Below are positions 46,501 to 54,873 of a DNA stretch of 64,000 nucleotides, piece by piece. Both the position numbers and the translations under genes were made by a program. Numbering within the stretch: position 1 is the first letter of the stretch; each line of letters opens with the position of its first letter. Under the pieces are notes generated by a model. The model worked only from the letters and a program-made list of their open reading frames with translations, was not told where the DNA came from and searched no databases. This DNA comes from Croceicoccus sediminis (GTDB lineage Bacteria; Pseudomonadota; Alphaproteobacteria; Sphingomonadales; Sphingomonadaceae): assembly GCF_007570835.1 (NCBI RefSeq), contig NZ_SUNC01000001.1, forward strand, positions 558,001-622,000, read 5' to 3'.

Positions 46501-48024
46501 GGCCAGCGGGTGGCCGCGCTCACGTTCGTTGAACGGGACCGGACCCGCCTGCCCCCCTGCTTTATGGCCATGTTCGTCGAGCCCCGCGGCGGCGTGCGCT
46601 TCGGCCTTGTCCATCGCGTGGGCCTTTGCCGTGCCGTGCGGCGCAACGCCCTCTGCCGGGCCGAAGGCGACCTGCTGCGCGGACATGGTCGCGGTGCGGC
46701 AATCGGCCTCGCTCGCCCCTTCCTTGCCCGTGTATCCCTTCGCGCCGTGATGCGTGTCGAGCACCGATCCGGCGACCTTGCCGTGCGCTTCGTGTTCCGC
46801 CGCGTCGTAAGTGCCGTAGGCGCCTTCAAGGTGCCGCCCTTCGCGCAGGGAATTGATCGTCGGGTCCGCCGTCACCGTCTGCCCGTCGCGCCCGCACTGG
46901 GCATAGTTCATCGAGTGGCGCGGTTCGCGGTCGTTGGCATAGATGACATGGCACGCCGCACAGCCGGATGAACGGTAATCGCCCGGCTGGTCGTTGGTGC
47001 CCATCTGGTAGAGGAACGGATCGTTAAGGCGGGTCTTGTGAATGTTGAGAACCGGAATCGCGACGCGAAGCCCGGTCGAAGGACCGCGATTGGACTGTTT
47101 CAGGTCCGGTCGGCCCGGCTCCTCCAGCCGCTGGATCAGGCCGGTCGAATTGGGCAGGCCGATTTCCGGAAACTGCGGATTGATCGTGCGGCCGCCATCC
47201 TCGAACACGCGGAACACGTCGCCGGGCGGCACCGTCGTCCACATCGGCAGCGGATAGAGAATTGGCAGCGCGCCGCGCGCTTTCTCATCCTCTTTCACCG
47301 TGCCCCACATCGGCTTGCCATCAGGGCCGATCTCACGGCTGGCGCTCTTTACCAGCGCAGGTTCGCCGTCGCGGGTATAGCTTTCGCCGAAGATGTAATT
47401 CTTGAACGGCACGATTCCGTTGTTGTAGGCGGCCCCGCCCCACAGCATCGCACCGGTCGACATCAGGCTGCGTTCCGATGCCTCGATGATCTCGATATGG
47501 CAGGCCCCGCAGGCATCGCGCACCACGCGGTAGTCCGACGGGTTCACGAAGCGGACGAATTCGGGGCTTTCCTTCGCCAGCAGCGCGTATGACCGTTCCG
47601 GGTTCGCGCTCGACGGCCAGTTCCAGCCAGCGGGATACTTCGGCAGGACATGCGCGGCCTTCATCGCGGCCATGTAGTCCAGTCCGTCATGCGGCCATTC
47701 GGGCGCGGCCTGGATCGTCGCATCGCCGCCGTGGCAATTCGCGCAGGACAGCACGACGGCAGGGCTGGCGTGCATTGTCTTGTGATCGGTCGCCGTGTGG
47801 CAGGATACGCAGCCGGTGTTCTGCTGATCGACGTAGGCCCAGTTTTCGGCCAGCGTATTGCCCGGCTGCCCCTTGGGCGCGGGCGCGGCGCGGGTGTGCT
47901 TCACATTCTGCGGCGTCTCTCCGCCCGCAGCCATGAGCGCCGCGGGAAGCAGGATCGCGGCGAGGATCAGGAAGATCCTGCCAAGGTGAGCCGAAGCGCG
48001 GCTGGTATGCATGATTGCGGCCAT
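43519..48024 (-). CDS. Decaheme c-type cytochrome with C-terminal LVIVD-type beta-propeller
   Basis: A 1501-residue exported protein. After a signal peptide (about residues 1-32) ten CxxCH motifs occur, with Cys at 72, 94, 172, 355, 520, 702, 729, 857, 868 and 980. From about 1095 to 1430, repeats such as YMFVAQGKGGFSVYDI, YAYVVTDRALVAV, YLWATTANGLELLDV and AYVAAKAEGLVIVDI form a six-bladed-type propeller. The hemes would carry electrons; the propeller may bind a partner or surface. It overlaps the barrel gene by one base and is the last gene of the operon. Family not recognised. Confidence 0.88.
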   Translation of the reverse strand: MAAIMHTSRASAHLGRIFLILAAILLPAALMAAGGETPQNVKHTRAAPAPKGQPGNTLAENWAYVDQQNTGCVSCHTATDHKTMHASPAVVLSCANCHGGDATIQAAPEWPHDGLDYMAAMKAAHVLPKYPAGWNWPSSANPERSYALLAKESPEFVRFVNPSDYRVVRDACGACHIEIIEASERSLMSTGAMLWGGAAYNNGIVPFKNYIFGESYTRDGEPALVKSASREIGPDGKPMWGTVKEDEKARGALPILYPLPMWTTVPPGDVFRVFEDGGRTINPQFPEIGLPNSTGLIQRLEEPGRPDLKQSNRGPSTGLRVAIPVLNIHKTRLNDPFLYQMGTNDQPGDYRSSGCAACHVIYANDREPRHSMNYAQCGRDGQTVTADPTINSLREGRHLEGAYGTYDAAEHEAHGKVAGSVLDTHHGAKGYTGKEGASEADCRTATMSAQQVAFGPAEGVAPHGTAKAHAMDKAEAHAAAGLDEHGHKAGGQAGPVPFNERERGHPLAHTFTRAIPTAQCMNCHMHQPNIFLNTYLGYTMWDYESDASQMWPGPENTAPRPEGMSDEEYAALFKEQYYPTAKEKREVLDRNPEGASPSGLWRDVEFLRNVYDLNETNRDTQFADYHGHGWNFRAILKRDRRGNLLDAGGDMSSYGTDTAHIVDEDDPEKWRRTGEGKFVPAGDNPGKSVHMMDIHAEKGMQCADCHFAQDSHGSGLIYGEVANAVEIGCKDCHGTADAYPTLKTSNLAAPPEGHNLALLRNMDGKPRFEWFSDDSGRKVLIQRSIIDPDLEWQVSLVKDSVDARWQGVTDTLGKPVFNPKAARAKLMSKSAAETGEYTFGTGVAKAGRAHDDDDMACFTCHLAWTTSCAGCHLPIEANWKSGVHKYENEDTRNYATYNPQVARDQMFQLGRHQTTKTSGEPGKALIAPIRSTSALILSSTNINRERIYVQQPPISAIGYSSQAFAPHFPHTVRKEETKQCTDCHVSEEEDNNAIMSQLLLLGTNYVNFVGLHAFTGLEDGFEAIRVTEWDEPQAVIGSYLHRYAYPDYWRAHVEDNGRELKEWTRGPIADANLSGETKQRELFRNVVQGTPDAVRCLQMRGEYMFVAQGKGGFSVYDIASVGNKGFSESIVSAPFSPLGHDTRVKTKNATCMAIPTNQAIAPTRNTPELRDANQEQPFSPVYSYAFVTDSEEGLIAVNVDTMADGQFRNNFLSRAFTFNPDGVLTGARHITLAGDYAYVVTDRALVAVHLPKPWSPSAPCEVSAKKGGETCLDPKVTSVVPLNDPRATAIQFRYLWATTANGLELLDVTELARPRPVAGATVPLADARRVYLARTFAYVAAKAEGLVIVDITAPLRPKILEKFTAGGTLTDAEDVIVGSTNASAFAYVADGVNGMKVLQLTDFERTPGVYGFAPVPKPTLIAWAKTPSPALALSKGLDRDRGVDETGGQIAVFGRLGSRPFRRDEMERLFLNAKGEVYRVSNRVDMGQWVGARTPTAIARN

Positions 48025-49931
48025 CAGAAAGCAAACGTCGCGTTGGCGAGGACCGAGTAAAACCTGTCATCGCGGCCCCGCGCCACGAACAGGTCGCCGA
48101 AGCCGTCGGACGGATCGAACACCGCGCCCGACAGGCGGATCACCGCGTTCTGGTTCGCCCATGGCCGCCAGATGCCCGCGACCGATACGTCATGTCCGAT
48201 CGCCTTGGGGATCGAACCCTCAGAACGCAGCACCTGTACGACTTCGGTGCTGTCGAACCACAAGTGGTTCCAGTTGGCAGAGACGCGAATGTCGGGCGTA
48301 AGGTCCGCATCGACCCCCGCGCCCAGCAGGATCGTGCCGGGATTGTTGAAGTTCGACTGCCCCTGCTCCTTGCTCGACCGCAGCGAATTCAGGATGCCGT
48401 TGCGCCCGTTGACGGCAATCGCGCGTCCGCCGCCTGCAAACGGGATCGTCTGGCGGATCCAGTACGACGTGTCGGCCCCTGCAAAGACCGGGTTTTCGAA
48501 GATCGCGTCAAAGCCTTCTTCCTTGCCGTCATAGGGATCGTCGTCCCCGCTGGCGTAAAGGCCCGACAGGCGAAAACGCAGCCAGTCGACGTCGTAGCTC
48601 GCTTCTGCCGCGGCGAAGAAAGCCTGAATTTTCGAGGCATCGTCTGTGAAGATGTCGTTCCGGTCCTCGCCAAAGGCACCGTAAAGCTGCGTCGTCACGT
48701 TCACCCGGCCGAAGTGCCCGTCCATGGCGTGGCCCAGATAGACGACGTCGTAATCCCGCCCGCGCAGATTGCCCAGCAGCGCGGGACGAACCGGAAAGCC
48801 GTTCTTGTCGACCTCGATGTCGCCCGCCTCGCGGTTCATGTTGTAGGTCACCGAAAGCTGGCTGGTCATGCCGACGATGGGGAAATCCTGCCGATAGACA
48901 TTGGCAGTAAAGACGTAATCGTCGCGCGGGCTTTGCGTGATGTCGTTAAGGCCGGTGTTCGTGTCCTTCTCCACCCGCCAGAACGCGGCGGCGTTGAATT
49001 GCCAGCGGTTGTTGTCGCGGTTGCCGAAGAAACGAAGGCCCAACTGGTTGTCCTGAAACAGGAAACCACGGAAATCCGACTGCCACGGCTGTATCCCGGC
49101 GCGGACGGAGAAGAAGTCGTACCGCTTCGTGTCGAACCGGCCGATGTGATAATCGACGAACGCTTCCTGCAGGCCGATGAAGAAGTCGTAGCGTTCGCTG
49201 TCCTCGCTCGGCTCAACCTCAAGCACGCGGCGTTCGGGCACGTCGACGTAGTTGTACTGCCCCGCAACCGTCACGCGATATTCCACCGTCGGCGGCTTGA
49301 ACGCAGTCATCCCCTTCAGAAGCGAAACGCCTGCGATGAAGGTTTGTGCAAGCACGAGGCTGTCGCTGCGCCCGAACACGTCCAGGCTGTCGGGCCGGTT
49401 CGTCGTCTGCACGCCCACGGGAATGGGAAAGCTGCGCGGCTCGACCACCGTGTCCGAAATCCCGGTCAGGATCAGGTACCAGTCATCGCCCTTCAGGAAC
49501 CCGGGCCGCTTTTCGCCCAGCGGATGGTCGCCCTTCAACAGGTTGTGATGAAACGGGTCGAGCTTCGACCGGCACATCGCCGCAAGGTTCGGGTAAAGCG
49601 CATAGATCGAGGTGTCGCCGCCCTTGGGACACAACGACGAGGTAATCCGCGCGCGATCGGGCACCGCGACGTCAAGCGTCAGGTCACCTTCGGTTCCGTC
49701 ATACTTGGAATAGAACGCCTCTGGCGGCGGGGCGCGGACCGCGCCGTCGTTCTGCTGGACGATGGGATCGGGAAGCTCACTCGGCACGCCGGGGCGGCGG
49801 CGATCGTCGATCGGCACGTCCTCCGCGTCCTGCAAGACAGGGGCCGCCGGCGCAGGCGCGTCGACCGGTTCGGCTGCCTGCATCGCGATCAGCGCCAGCG
49901 GCGAGACGAAAGCGAAGACCAGCCCCATCAC
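48024..49931 (-). CDS. Large outer-membrane beta-barrel protein
   Basis: A 635-residue protein with an N-terminal signal (about residues 1-20), a Pro/Ala-rich periplasmic segment to about residue 75, then many amphipathic strands with aromatic girdles (YDFFSVRAGIQPWQSDFRGFLFQ, LGLRFFGNRDNNRW, FRLSGLYASGD) and a C-terminal Phe (VLANATFAF). Those are features of a 20-plus-strand barrel similar in layout to DUF1302 or porin-cytochrome conduit porins. It lies between heme proteins and overlaps both neighbours, so it is likely the membrane pore of the complex. Confidence 0.82.
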   Translation of the reverse strand: MMGLVFAFVSPLALIAMQAAEPVDAPAPAAPVLQDAEDVPIDDRRRPGVPSELPDPIVQQNDGAVRAPPPEAFYSKYDGTEGDLTLDVAVPDRARITSSLCPKGGDTSIYALYPNLAAMCRSKLDPFHHNLLKGDHPLGEKRPGFLKGDDWYLILTGISDTVVEPRSFPIPVGVQTTNRPDSLDVFGRSDSLVLAQTFIAGVSLLKGMTAFKPPTVEYRVTVAGQYNYVDVPERRVLEVEPSEDSERYDFFIGLQEAFVDYHIGRFDTKRYDFFSVRAGIQPWQSDFRGFLFQDNQLGLRFFGNRDNNRWQFNAAAFWRVEKDTNTGLNDITQSPRDDYVFTANVYRQDFPIVGMTSQLSVTYNMNREAGDIEVDKNGFPVRPALLGNLRGRDYDVVYLGHAMDGHFGRVNVTTQLYGAFGEDRNDIFTDDASKIQAFFAAAEASYDVDWLRFRLSGLYASGDDDPYDGKEEGFDAIFENPVFAGADTSYWIRQTIPFAGGGRAIAVNGRNGILNSLRSSKEQGQSNFNNPGTILLGAGVDADLTPDIRVSANWNHLWFDSTEVVQVLRSEGSIPKAIGHDVSVAGIWRPWANQNAVIRLSGAVFDPSDGFGDLFVARGRDDRFYSVLANATFAF

Positions 49932-51892
49932 AGCCCCTCGCAGACGTTCTGTTCGTCAGTGTCGAGGAACGGCGCGAACGGGCAGGAGATATAGCGCAGC
50001 CGCACTTTCGCATCGCCAAGGTCGACCACGATCCTGTCTGCACGGATGTCCTTGGGCGCGTTGCCGAGGGTTCCCGTCCGATCACCGGCGTTGTTCGCGC
50101 CGAGGAAGCTGATCATGTCGTCCTGGTCGATGCCGTCACCCGACACGCCGATGCCGCCGACCAACACGCCGTCGCGATAGACCGGGACAGAACCGGGGAA
50201 AATCTGGATACCGTTGGCGAGACGCACCTGCCCCGTGGGCGATGCCGGAATGCCGGTGCACTGGCGCGGCGTATCGGCATTCTGGCCCAGCACGAAGCCG
50301 ACGTGCTGCAACAGGTTGCCCGCAATCAGCTGCACCTGAAGCCCAGTTGCGAAGGGATTGAAATCCTCGACCGGGCGGCTGAACGGCCCGTGCGGGCGGC
50401 CCAGTTCGCCATCGGGAAAATAGGGACGCGAAAGGTTGCCGCCGCTGCGGTCGGCAAAGGCGAACGTGCCGGTCAGCGCATTCGGATCACCGAGAAAATC
50501 GCGCACCGCCTGAACGAAGGGCGCGCTGGCCGGGTTCGCCAGCATCTGCTGCGCCGCGACCGGGTTGGAGAAGAACGCCGCCGTGCGCGCCTTCTGCAGC
50601 GAAACGTCGGTGCCGAAAATCGGTGCATCGGGGCTGCGCACGACGCCCAGCACTTCGCCGTAGGTATCGACCAGGCTGATCGAGACTTGTGCGCGGCTGT
50701 CGACCGGGCGGCGGATCTGCGCGCGCGCACGGCTCATCACTGCGAACGCCTCTTCCAGGATCGCTTGCGCCTCATCCTGCGTCAGCGGCTGGGCATGGGC
50801 GGCCCCGTCGGTCGCGGCGCGCACGGGGAAGCGGTTCGTACCCGCTCCATCGGTCAGGACGAAGGCATCGCCGTTCGTAAATTCGGACATGCCTGCCCTG
50901 CGAATGCCAGAGGCTTCGGTGCCATACGCCGTGCCCGCGATCAGGGTGCCGTCGGTATAGCCATTGATCGCGATCAACGCGCCAGCCGTGCCGTTTATGG
51001 CTGCAAAATTCGTCTGCAGCGCGGCGAGATTGCCGACACTTGCGTCCGAGAACCGAAGTGTCGTGCCATCAACGGTGATGCGGTTGGCCAGGATGTTTTC
51101 TGGCGGGGCGAACCCCTGTATCGCGGCCAGCGCGATATATTCCTCGGCATCGGTATCGACGTCGAGCACGTTGGGATCAAGGCCATAGTCCCCGTCGCCC
51201 ATCACGCCCACGCCGCCTACGACGACACCGTTCTTGTACAGCGGAAAGCCGCCCGGATCGGCGGCCAGGCCCAGCGGCGACCGCTTCGGCCCGATCAGTC
51301 CGTCGGATGCCCGCGCGACAAGGTCCGAACAGGGCAATTGCGAGAACTGGACCCCGAACAGCGGACCCGATTCCAGCCCCGGCGTGGTCGGCGCAGGGGG
51401 AAAGTGTTCCTGCACGATCATGCTGGCCGTGCGAGATGAAAACGCGTTGCCGCCGCTGGACAGGTAAGCGCCGGTAATCGCCTTTGCGATGGCGCCCGCC
51501 GCGGACGGAATGGTCAGCCCCTGTGCGTCAATCGGCGGATCGTTCTGTGCATTCAGGAACGGGATGAACGCGCTCGTCACCATGTCGTCGTTCGCGCCGT
51601 TCATGCGGAAGACGGCGAGCACGTTGCCCACCCGGTCCACCACCGCGATCGTGCTGGGCAGGCCGCGTGCCTGCGCCTCGCCCACGGCCTGCGCGATGAT
51701 CTGCTGAACGTCGGTGGCCGACAGCGATTCCTGCGCCGGATCGGCATAGAGCCTGCCGCTTACCGGAGAAGGCGTGGGCGTCGGCGCAACGCCGCCGACC
51801 GAATTGCCGTCCCCGCCCCCGCCACAACCCGACAGGGCGAGCGAGAAGGCCGCGAGGATCGGCAAGGGTGCCGCGATCCGGCGCATCGTCAA
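49928..51892 (-). CDS. Lipoprotein with two HbpS/GlcG (heme-binding-type) domains
   Basis: A 654-residue lipoprotein: lipobox LSGC (Cys23), a Gly run and TPTPSP tether, then two copies of the GlcG/HbpS domain. The first (about 55-320) has IAVVDRVGNVLAVFRMNGA and GGVGVMGDGDYGLD; the second (about 370-640) has ISLVDTYGEVLGVVRS and YRDGVLVGGIGVSGDGIDQDD. HbpS proteins bind or degrade heme, so the protein may supply or buffer heme for the adjacent cytochromes or act as their surface partner. It overlaps both neighbours by four bases. Confidence 0.8.
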   Translation of the reverse strand: MTMRRIAAPLPILAAFSLALSGCGGGGDGNSVGGVAPTPTPSPVSGRLYADPAQESLSATDVQQIIAQAVGEAQARGLPSTIAVVDRVGNVLAVFRMNGANDDMVTSAFIPFLNAQNDPPIDAQGLTIPSAAGAIAKAITGAYLSSGGNAFSSRTASMIVQEHFPPAPTTPGLESGPLFGVQFSQLPCSDLVARASDGLIGPKRSPLGLAADPGGFPLYKNGVVVGGVGVMGDGDYGLDPNVLDVDTDAEEYIALAAIQGFAPPENILANRITVDGTTLRFSDASVGNLAALQTNFAAINGTAGALIAINGYTDGTLIAGTAYGTEASGIRRAGMSEFTNGDAFVLTDGAGTNRFPVRAATDGAAHAQPLTQDEAQAILEEAFAVMSRARAQIRRPVDSRAQVSISLVDTYGEVLGVVRSPDAPIFGTDVSLQKARTAAFFSNPVAAQQMLANPASAPFVQAVRDFLGDPNALTGTFAFADRSGGNLSRPYFPDGELGRPHGPFSRPVEDFNPFATGLQVQLIAGNLLQHVGFVLGQNADTPRQCTGIPASPTGQVRLANGIQIFPGSVPVYRDGVLVGGIGVSGDGIDQDDMISFLGANNAGDRTGTLGNAPKDIRADRIVVDLGDAKVRLRYISCPFAPFLDTDEQNVCEGL

Positions 51893-53340
51893 CGCATGCC
51901 CCGAACGGCGCGCACAGCGCTGGACAAGGCGGCGCGGAAGGCCAGCGGATCGAAGCTGTTCGGTTCCTTCACCGAGGCATAGGCGCGGTTGATGTCGAGC
52001 CGCAGCGAGCTTGCCTGCGCAGGGGTCACCGCCCCTTGCGCGACAAGGCCGGACAGCAGCGTGTCCATCGCCATGACCGACTGCACCGCGCCTTCATAAT
52101 CGGTGTAGCGGACCGCCACCGCTTCGCTGGCAATCGCGTCCAGCATGGCAAAGCCCTGCTGGTCCGTGAAGGCGGACCCTGCAAAGCGGCGCGACAGGTC
52201 CTTGGCCATCGCGCGCATCCGCGCAGCCTCCACCACGGCGGCATCGCGCCCTTGCGCCATCGAGGCGTGGAACCGCTTTACCTGCGCGTCGTAGCCACCC
52301 GCCAGATCGGGCGCGAGAACGCGCACGGCGGCGGCCAGCATGATCATGTTTTCGTCGTTATAGGGCGGATAGCCCGTCGGGATCGGGCGATAGGGGTTGG
52401 CCACCTTCTTCGCCCGCGCGTCCGCCCCGTCATAGATCGGGCGGTGGCAGGAATGGCAGTCGAAGAAGTAGAATTCGGGAAACAGCCCGTCATTGGCCAG
52501 TCCCGGCTTTTCGAACAGCGACAGCGAACGGTTCAGCGCCTCTGCCTGGCCCACCGCCCATGTCTGCAGCGCATTGGGGCGGCCCTTGCGCTCGACATAG
52601 TCGGCATCGACGTTCCAGTGCTGTTGCAGAGTGGAGAACAGGTCCAGCTCGAACGAGATGCGCGGGTGCCCTGCGGCCATGATCCGGTGGTGGACGAACT
52701 GCCCCTTGGCCGTGCCGCCGAAGTGGCAGTCGAGGCACACGCCCGCGCGGGTCTGCGGATCGACAAGGTCGGTCATCCCTTGCGAGACATTGCGTTCGTG
52801 CGTCGCCCCGACGGTATAATGGCCCGCGATCCAGCCTCCGGCATCGCCGTGGCAAGCCTCGCACCCAACGGCATCTTCGAGCCGCGTCGCGCCGGGCTCT
52901 GCATGACAGCCAAGGCAGTCGCGCGCCACGCCCGCGTCGTTGAGGCCGAGGCGGCGGATGATGTCCTTGCCCCGCGGTTCGAACAGGACGCGATAGGCGC
53001 GGCTGTGCGCGCCGGTGGGGGACGATTCCTCCTGCCAGAGCTGAAGCTCGTCCTGCCGCACGGGAACGCCGTCACCCAGCGAGCGGCCATGGCACGTCGA
53101 GCCCGCGCAGGACGCAACGCCAAGGTGACGCTTCATCGTGTCGGAATGATCGGCAGCCTGCGCTTCTGCCGGTTGCGGGGCGAGCACGAAGCTGGCCCCG
53201 AGCGCGGCGGCGGCCATCAGGAAACAGGCCAGGATCGCAAGCTTCGCCGTTCGCGTCAGGCCAAAGCCATTCACGATACGCGCCAGCCCCGTCGCTGTGT
53301 GTCCCACACCTGTTCCCCCACTCAAGGAGCCGCAAGACAT
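51889..53340 (-). CDS. Pentaheme c-type cytochrome (c554-like), membrane-anchored or periplasmic
   Basis: A 483-residue protein with a hydrophobic segment at about 33-55 and four CxxCH sites (Cys142, 160, 202, 295) plus one CX4CH site, CAGSTCH at 78-84. The layout matches cytochrome-c554-type multiheme proteins, which relay electrons in the periplasm. AAGGGG precedes the ATG at 53340. It is the first gene of the four-gene operon and would link inner-membrane donors to the outer-membrane part. Confidence 0.85.
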   Translation of the reverse strand: MSCGSLSGGTGVGHTATGLARIVNGFGLTRTAKLAILACFLMAAAALGASFVLAPQPAEAQAADHSDTMKRHLGVASCAGSTCHGRSLGDGVPVRQDELQLWQEESSPTGAHSRAYRVLFEPRGKDIIRRLGLNDAGVARDCLGCHAEPGATRLEDAVGCEACHGDAGGWIAGHYTVGATHERNVSQGMTDLVDPQTRAGVCLDCHFGGTAKGQFVHHRIMAAGHPRISFELDLFSTLQQHWNVDADYVERKGRPNALQTWAVGQAEALNRSLSLFEKPGLANDGLFPEFYFFDCHSCHRPIYDGADARAKKVANPYRPIPTGYPPYNDENMIMLAAAVRVLAPDLAGGYDAQVKRFHASMAQGRDAAVVEAARMRAMAKDLSRRFAGSAFTDQQGFAMLDAIASEAVAVRYTDYEGAVQSVMAMDTLLSGLVAQGAVTPAQASSLRLDINRAYASVKEPNSFDPLAFRAALSSAVRAVRGMR

Positions 53341-53365
53341 GCGGCCCCTTCCCTGCCCGTGTATC

Positions 53366-53395
53366 AGCCTAGCGTGGCCAGCCCCGATTTTTCAA
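53366..53395 (-). promoter_or_regulatory. Possible promoter for the cytochrome operon
   Basis: Minus-strand TTGAAA (53390-53395) and TAGGCT (53366-53371) with an 18-base spacer, in the 71-base gap after the aldehyde dehydrogenase gene. Confidence 0.3.
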
Positions 53396-53411
53396 CCCGC
53401 ACGTGGCGTTT

Positions 53412-54848
53412 TTAGGCCCTTCTGATCACCATGTTCCGGATTTCGCTCATGTCTTCCATCGCGAAACGGATGCCTTCGCGGCCCAGACCCGAATCCTTCA
53501 CCCCGCCATAGGGCATGTTGTCGACTCGATAGGACGACACGTCGTTGACGACGATCCCGCCCACGTCCAGCTCGTCCCAGGCGTCCAGCACTTTGTGAAT
53601 ATCCCGCGTGAACAGGCCCGCCTGAAGGCCGAACTTGCTGTCGTTCACTTCGGCCAGCGCCTTGTCCCAGTCGCTGAACTTCGAAAGGATCGCCAGCGGC
53701 CCGAAAGCCTCTTCGCGAACGGCGTCGCAGCCTTCGGGCACGTCTTCCAGCAGTGTCGCCTCAAGCATGGCGCCGTCCCGCTTGCCACCGACCAGCAGCT
53801 TGCCGCCGCCATCCACGGCCGCCTGGATCCAGTCGTCCAGACGCTTTGCCTCTTTCTCTGAAATCATCGGGCCGATGAAAGTGTCGCGGTCCTTGGGATC
53901 GCCCGCGACCAGCGTTTTCGTCTTCTCGACCAGCATCTGGCGGAAGCGATCGTAGATGTCTTCGTGGATGATGATCCGCTGCACGCCGATGCAGGACTGA
54001 CCCGACTGATAGAACGCGCCGAAGATGATGCGTTCGAGCGCGTGGTCGAGATCGGCATCATGGTCGACGATCACCGCCGCGTTGCCGCCCAGTTCGAGGA
54101 TCACCTTCTTCTTGCCGCTCTTCGCCTTCAACGCCCAGCCCACGTCGGGGCTGCCGGTAAAGGACAGCAGCTTGAGCCGTTCGTCGGTCGTGAAAAGGTC
54201 CGCGCCGTCGCGGCTGGCCGGAAGGATCGAGAACGCGCCTTCGGGCAGGACGTCGCATTCGGCCAGGATCTCGCCCATGATGATCGCGCCCAGCGGTGTC
54301 ATGCTGGCCGGCTTCATCACGAAGGGACAGCCCATCGCGATGGCGGGCGCGATCTTGTGCGCGGCAAGGTTCAGCGGAAAATTGAACGGGCTGATGAAGC
54401 TGCACGGGCCGATCGGCACGCGTTTCCACATGCCCATGTACCCTTTGGCGCGGGCCGAAATGTCGAGCGGCTGGACCTCGCCGTAATTGCGTGTCGCCTC
54501 TTCGCTGGCGATGCGGAACGTGTCGATCAGGCGCGTGACTTCGCCCTCCGCATCCTTGATCGGCTTCCCCGCCTCTACGCACAGGGCATAGGCCAGCTCG
54601 TCGAACCGCTCGCGGAAACGGGCAACGCAATGGTCGAGCACGCCCTGCCGCTCGAAACTGGCCAGCTTTGCCATCGCGGGCGCCGCGCGGGTCGCCCCGG
54701 CGATCGCCTCGTCGATCACATCAGGTGTCGCCAGCGCGGTGCGGAATGCGACCTTCCCGGTAAACTTGTCGGTCACCTCAAGGTCGGTATTGGGCTGCAC
54801 CGCCTTGTTGTTGAGATAAAGCGGATAGGTATCTTTGAGTTTGGTCAC
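53412..54848 (-). CDS. NAD(P)-dependent aldehyde dehydrogenase
   Basis: A 478-residue ALDH-fold enzyme that oxidises an aldehyde to the acid. The catalytic Glu is in LELGGNAAVIV and the nucleophilic Cys in GQSCIGVQRI; the N-terminal half has the FNFPLNLAAHKIAPA Rossmann-associated motif. Its sequence recalls lactaldehyde/phosphonoacetaldehyde/sulfoacetaldehyde-type ALDHs, without a certain substrate. It lies 25 bases after the acetolactate-synthase-type gene, so a common substrate route is likely. Confidence 0.9.
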   Translation of the reverse strand: MTKLKDTYPLYLNNKAVQPNTDLEVTDKFTGKVAFRTALATPDVIDEAIAGATRAAPAMAKLASFERQGVLDHCVARFRERFDELAYALCVEAGKPIKDAEGEVTRLIDTFRIASEEATRNYGEVQPLDISARAKGYMGMWKRVPIGPCSFISPFNFPLNLAAHKIAPAIAMGCPFVMKPASMTPLGAIIMGEILAECDVLPEGAFSILPASRDGADLFTTDERLKLLSFTGSPDVGWALKAKSGKKKVILELGGNAAVIVDHDADLDHALERIIFGAFYQSGQSCIGVQRIIIHEDIYDRFRQMLVEKTKTLVAGDPKDRDTFIGPMISEKEAKRLDDWIQAAVDGGGKLLVGGKRDGAMLEATLLEDVPEGCDAVREEAFGPLAILSKFSDWDKALAEVNDSKFGLQAGLFTRDIHKVLDAWDELDVGGIVVNDVSSYRVDNMPYGGVKDSGLGREGIRFAMEDMSEIRNMVIRRA

Positions 54849-54873
54849 GTAGTTCCTCCGGTCCCGAACAGGC

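Noticed and set aside
48015-49994. 659-residue open frame opposite the outer-membrane barrel gene
   Set aside because: The minus-strand gene has signal peptide, barrel pattern and coupled neighbours; the plus frame has none.
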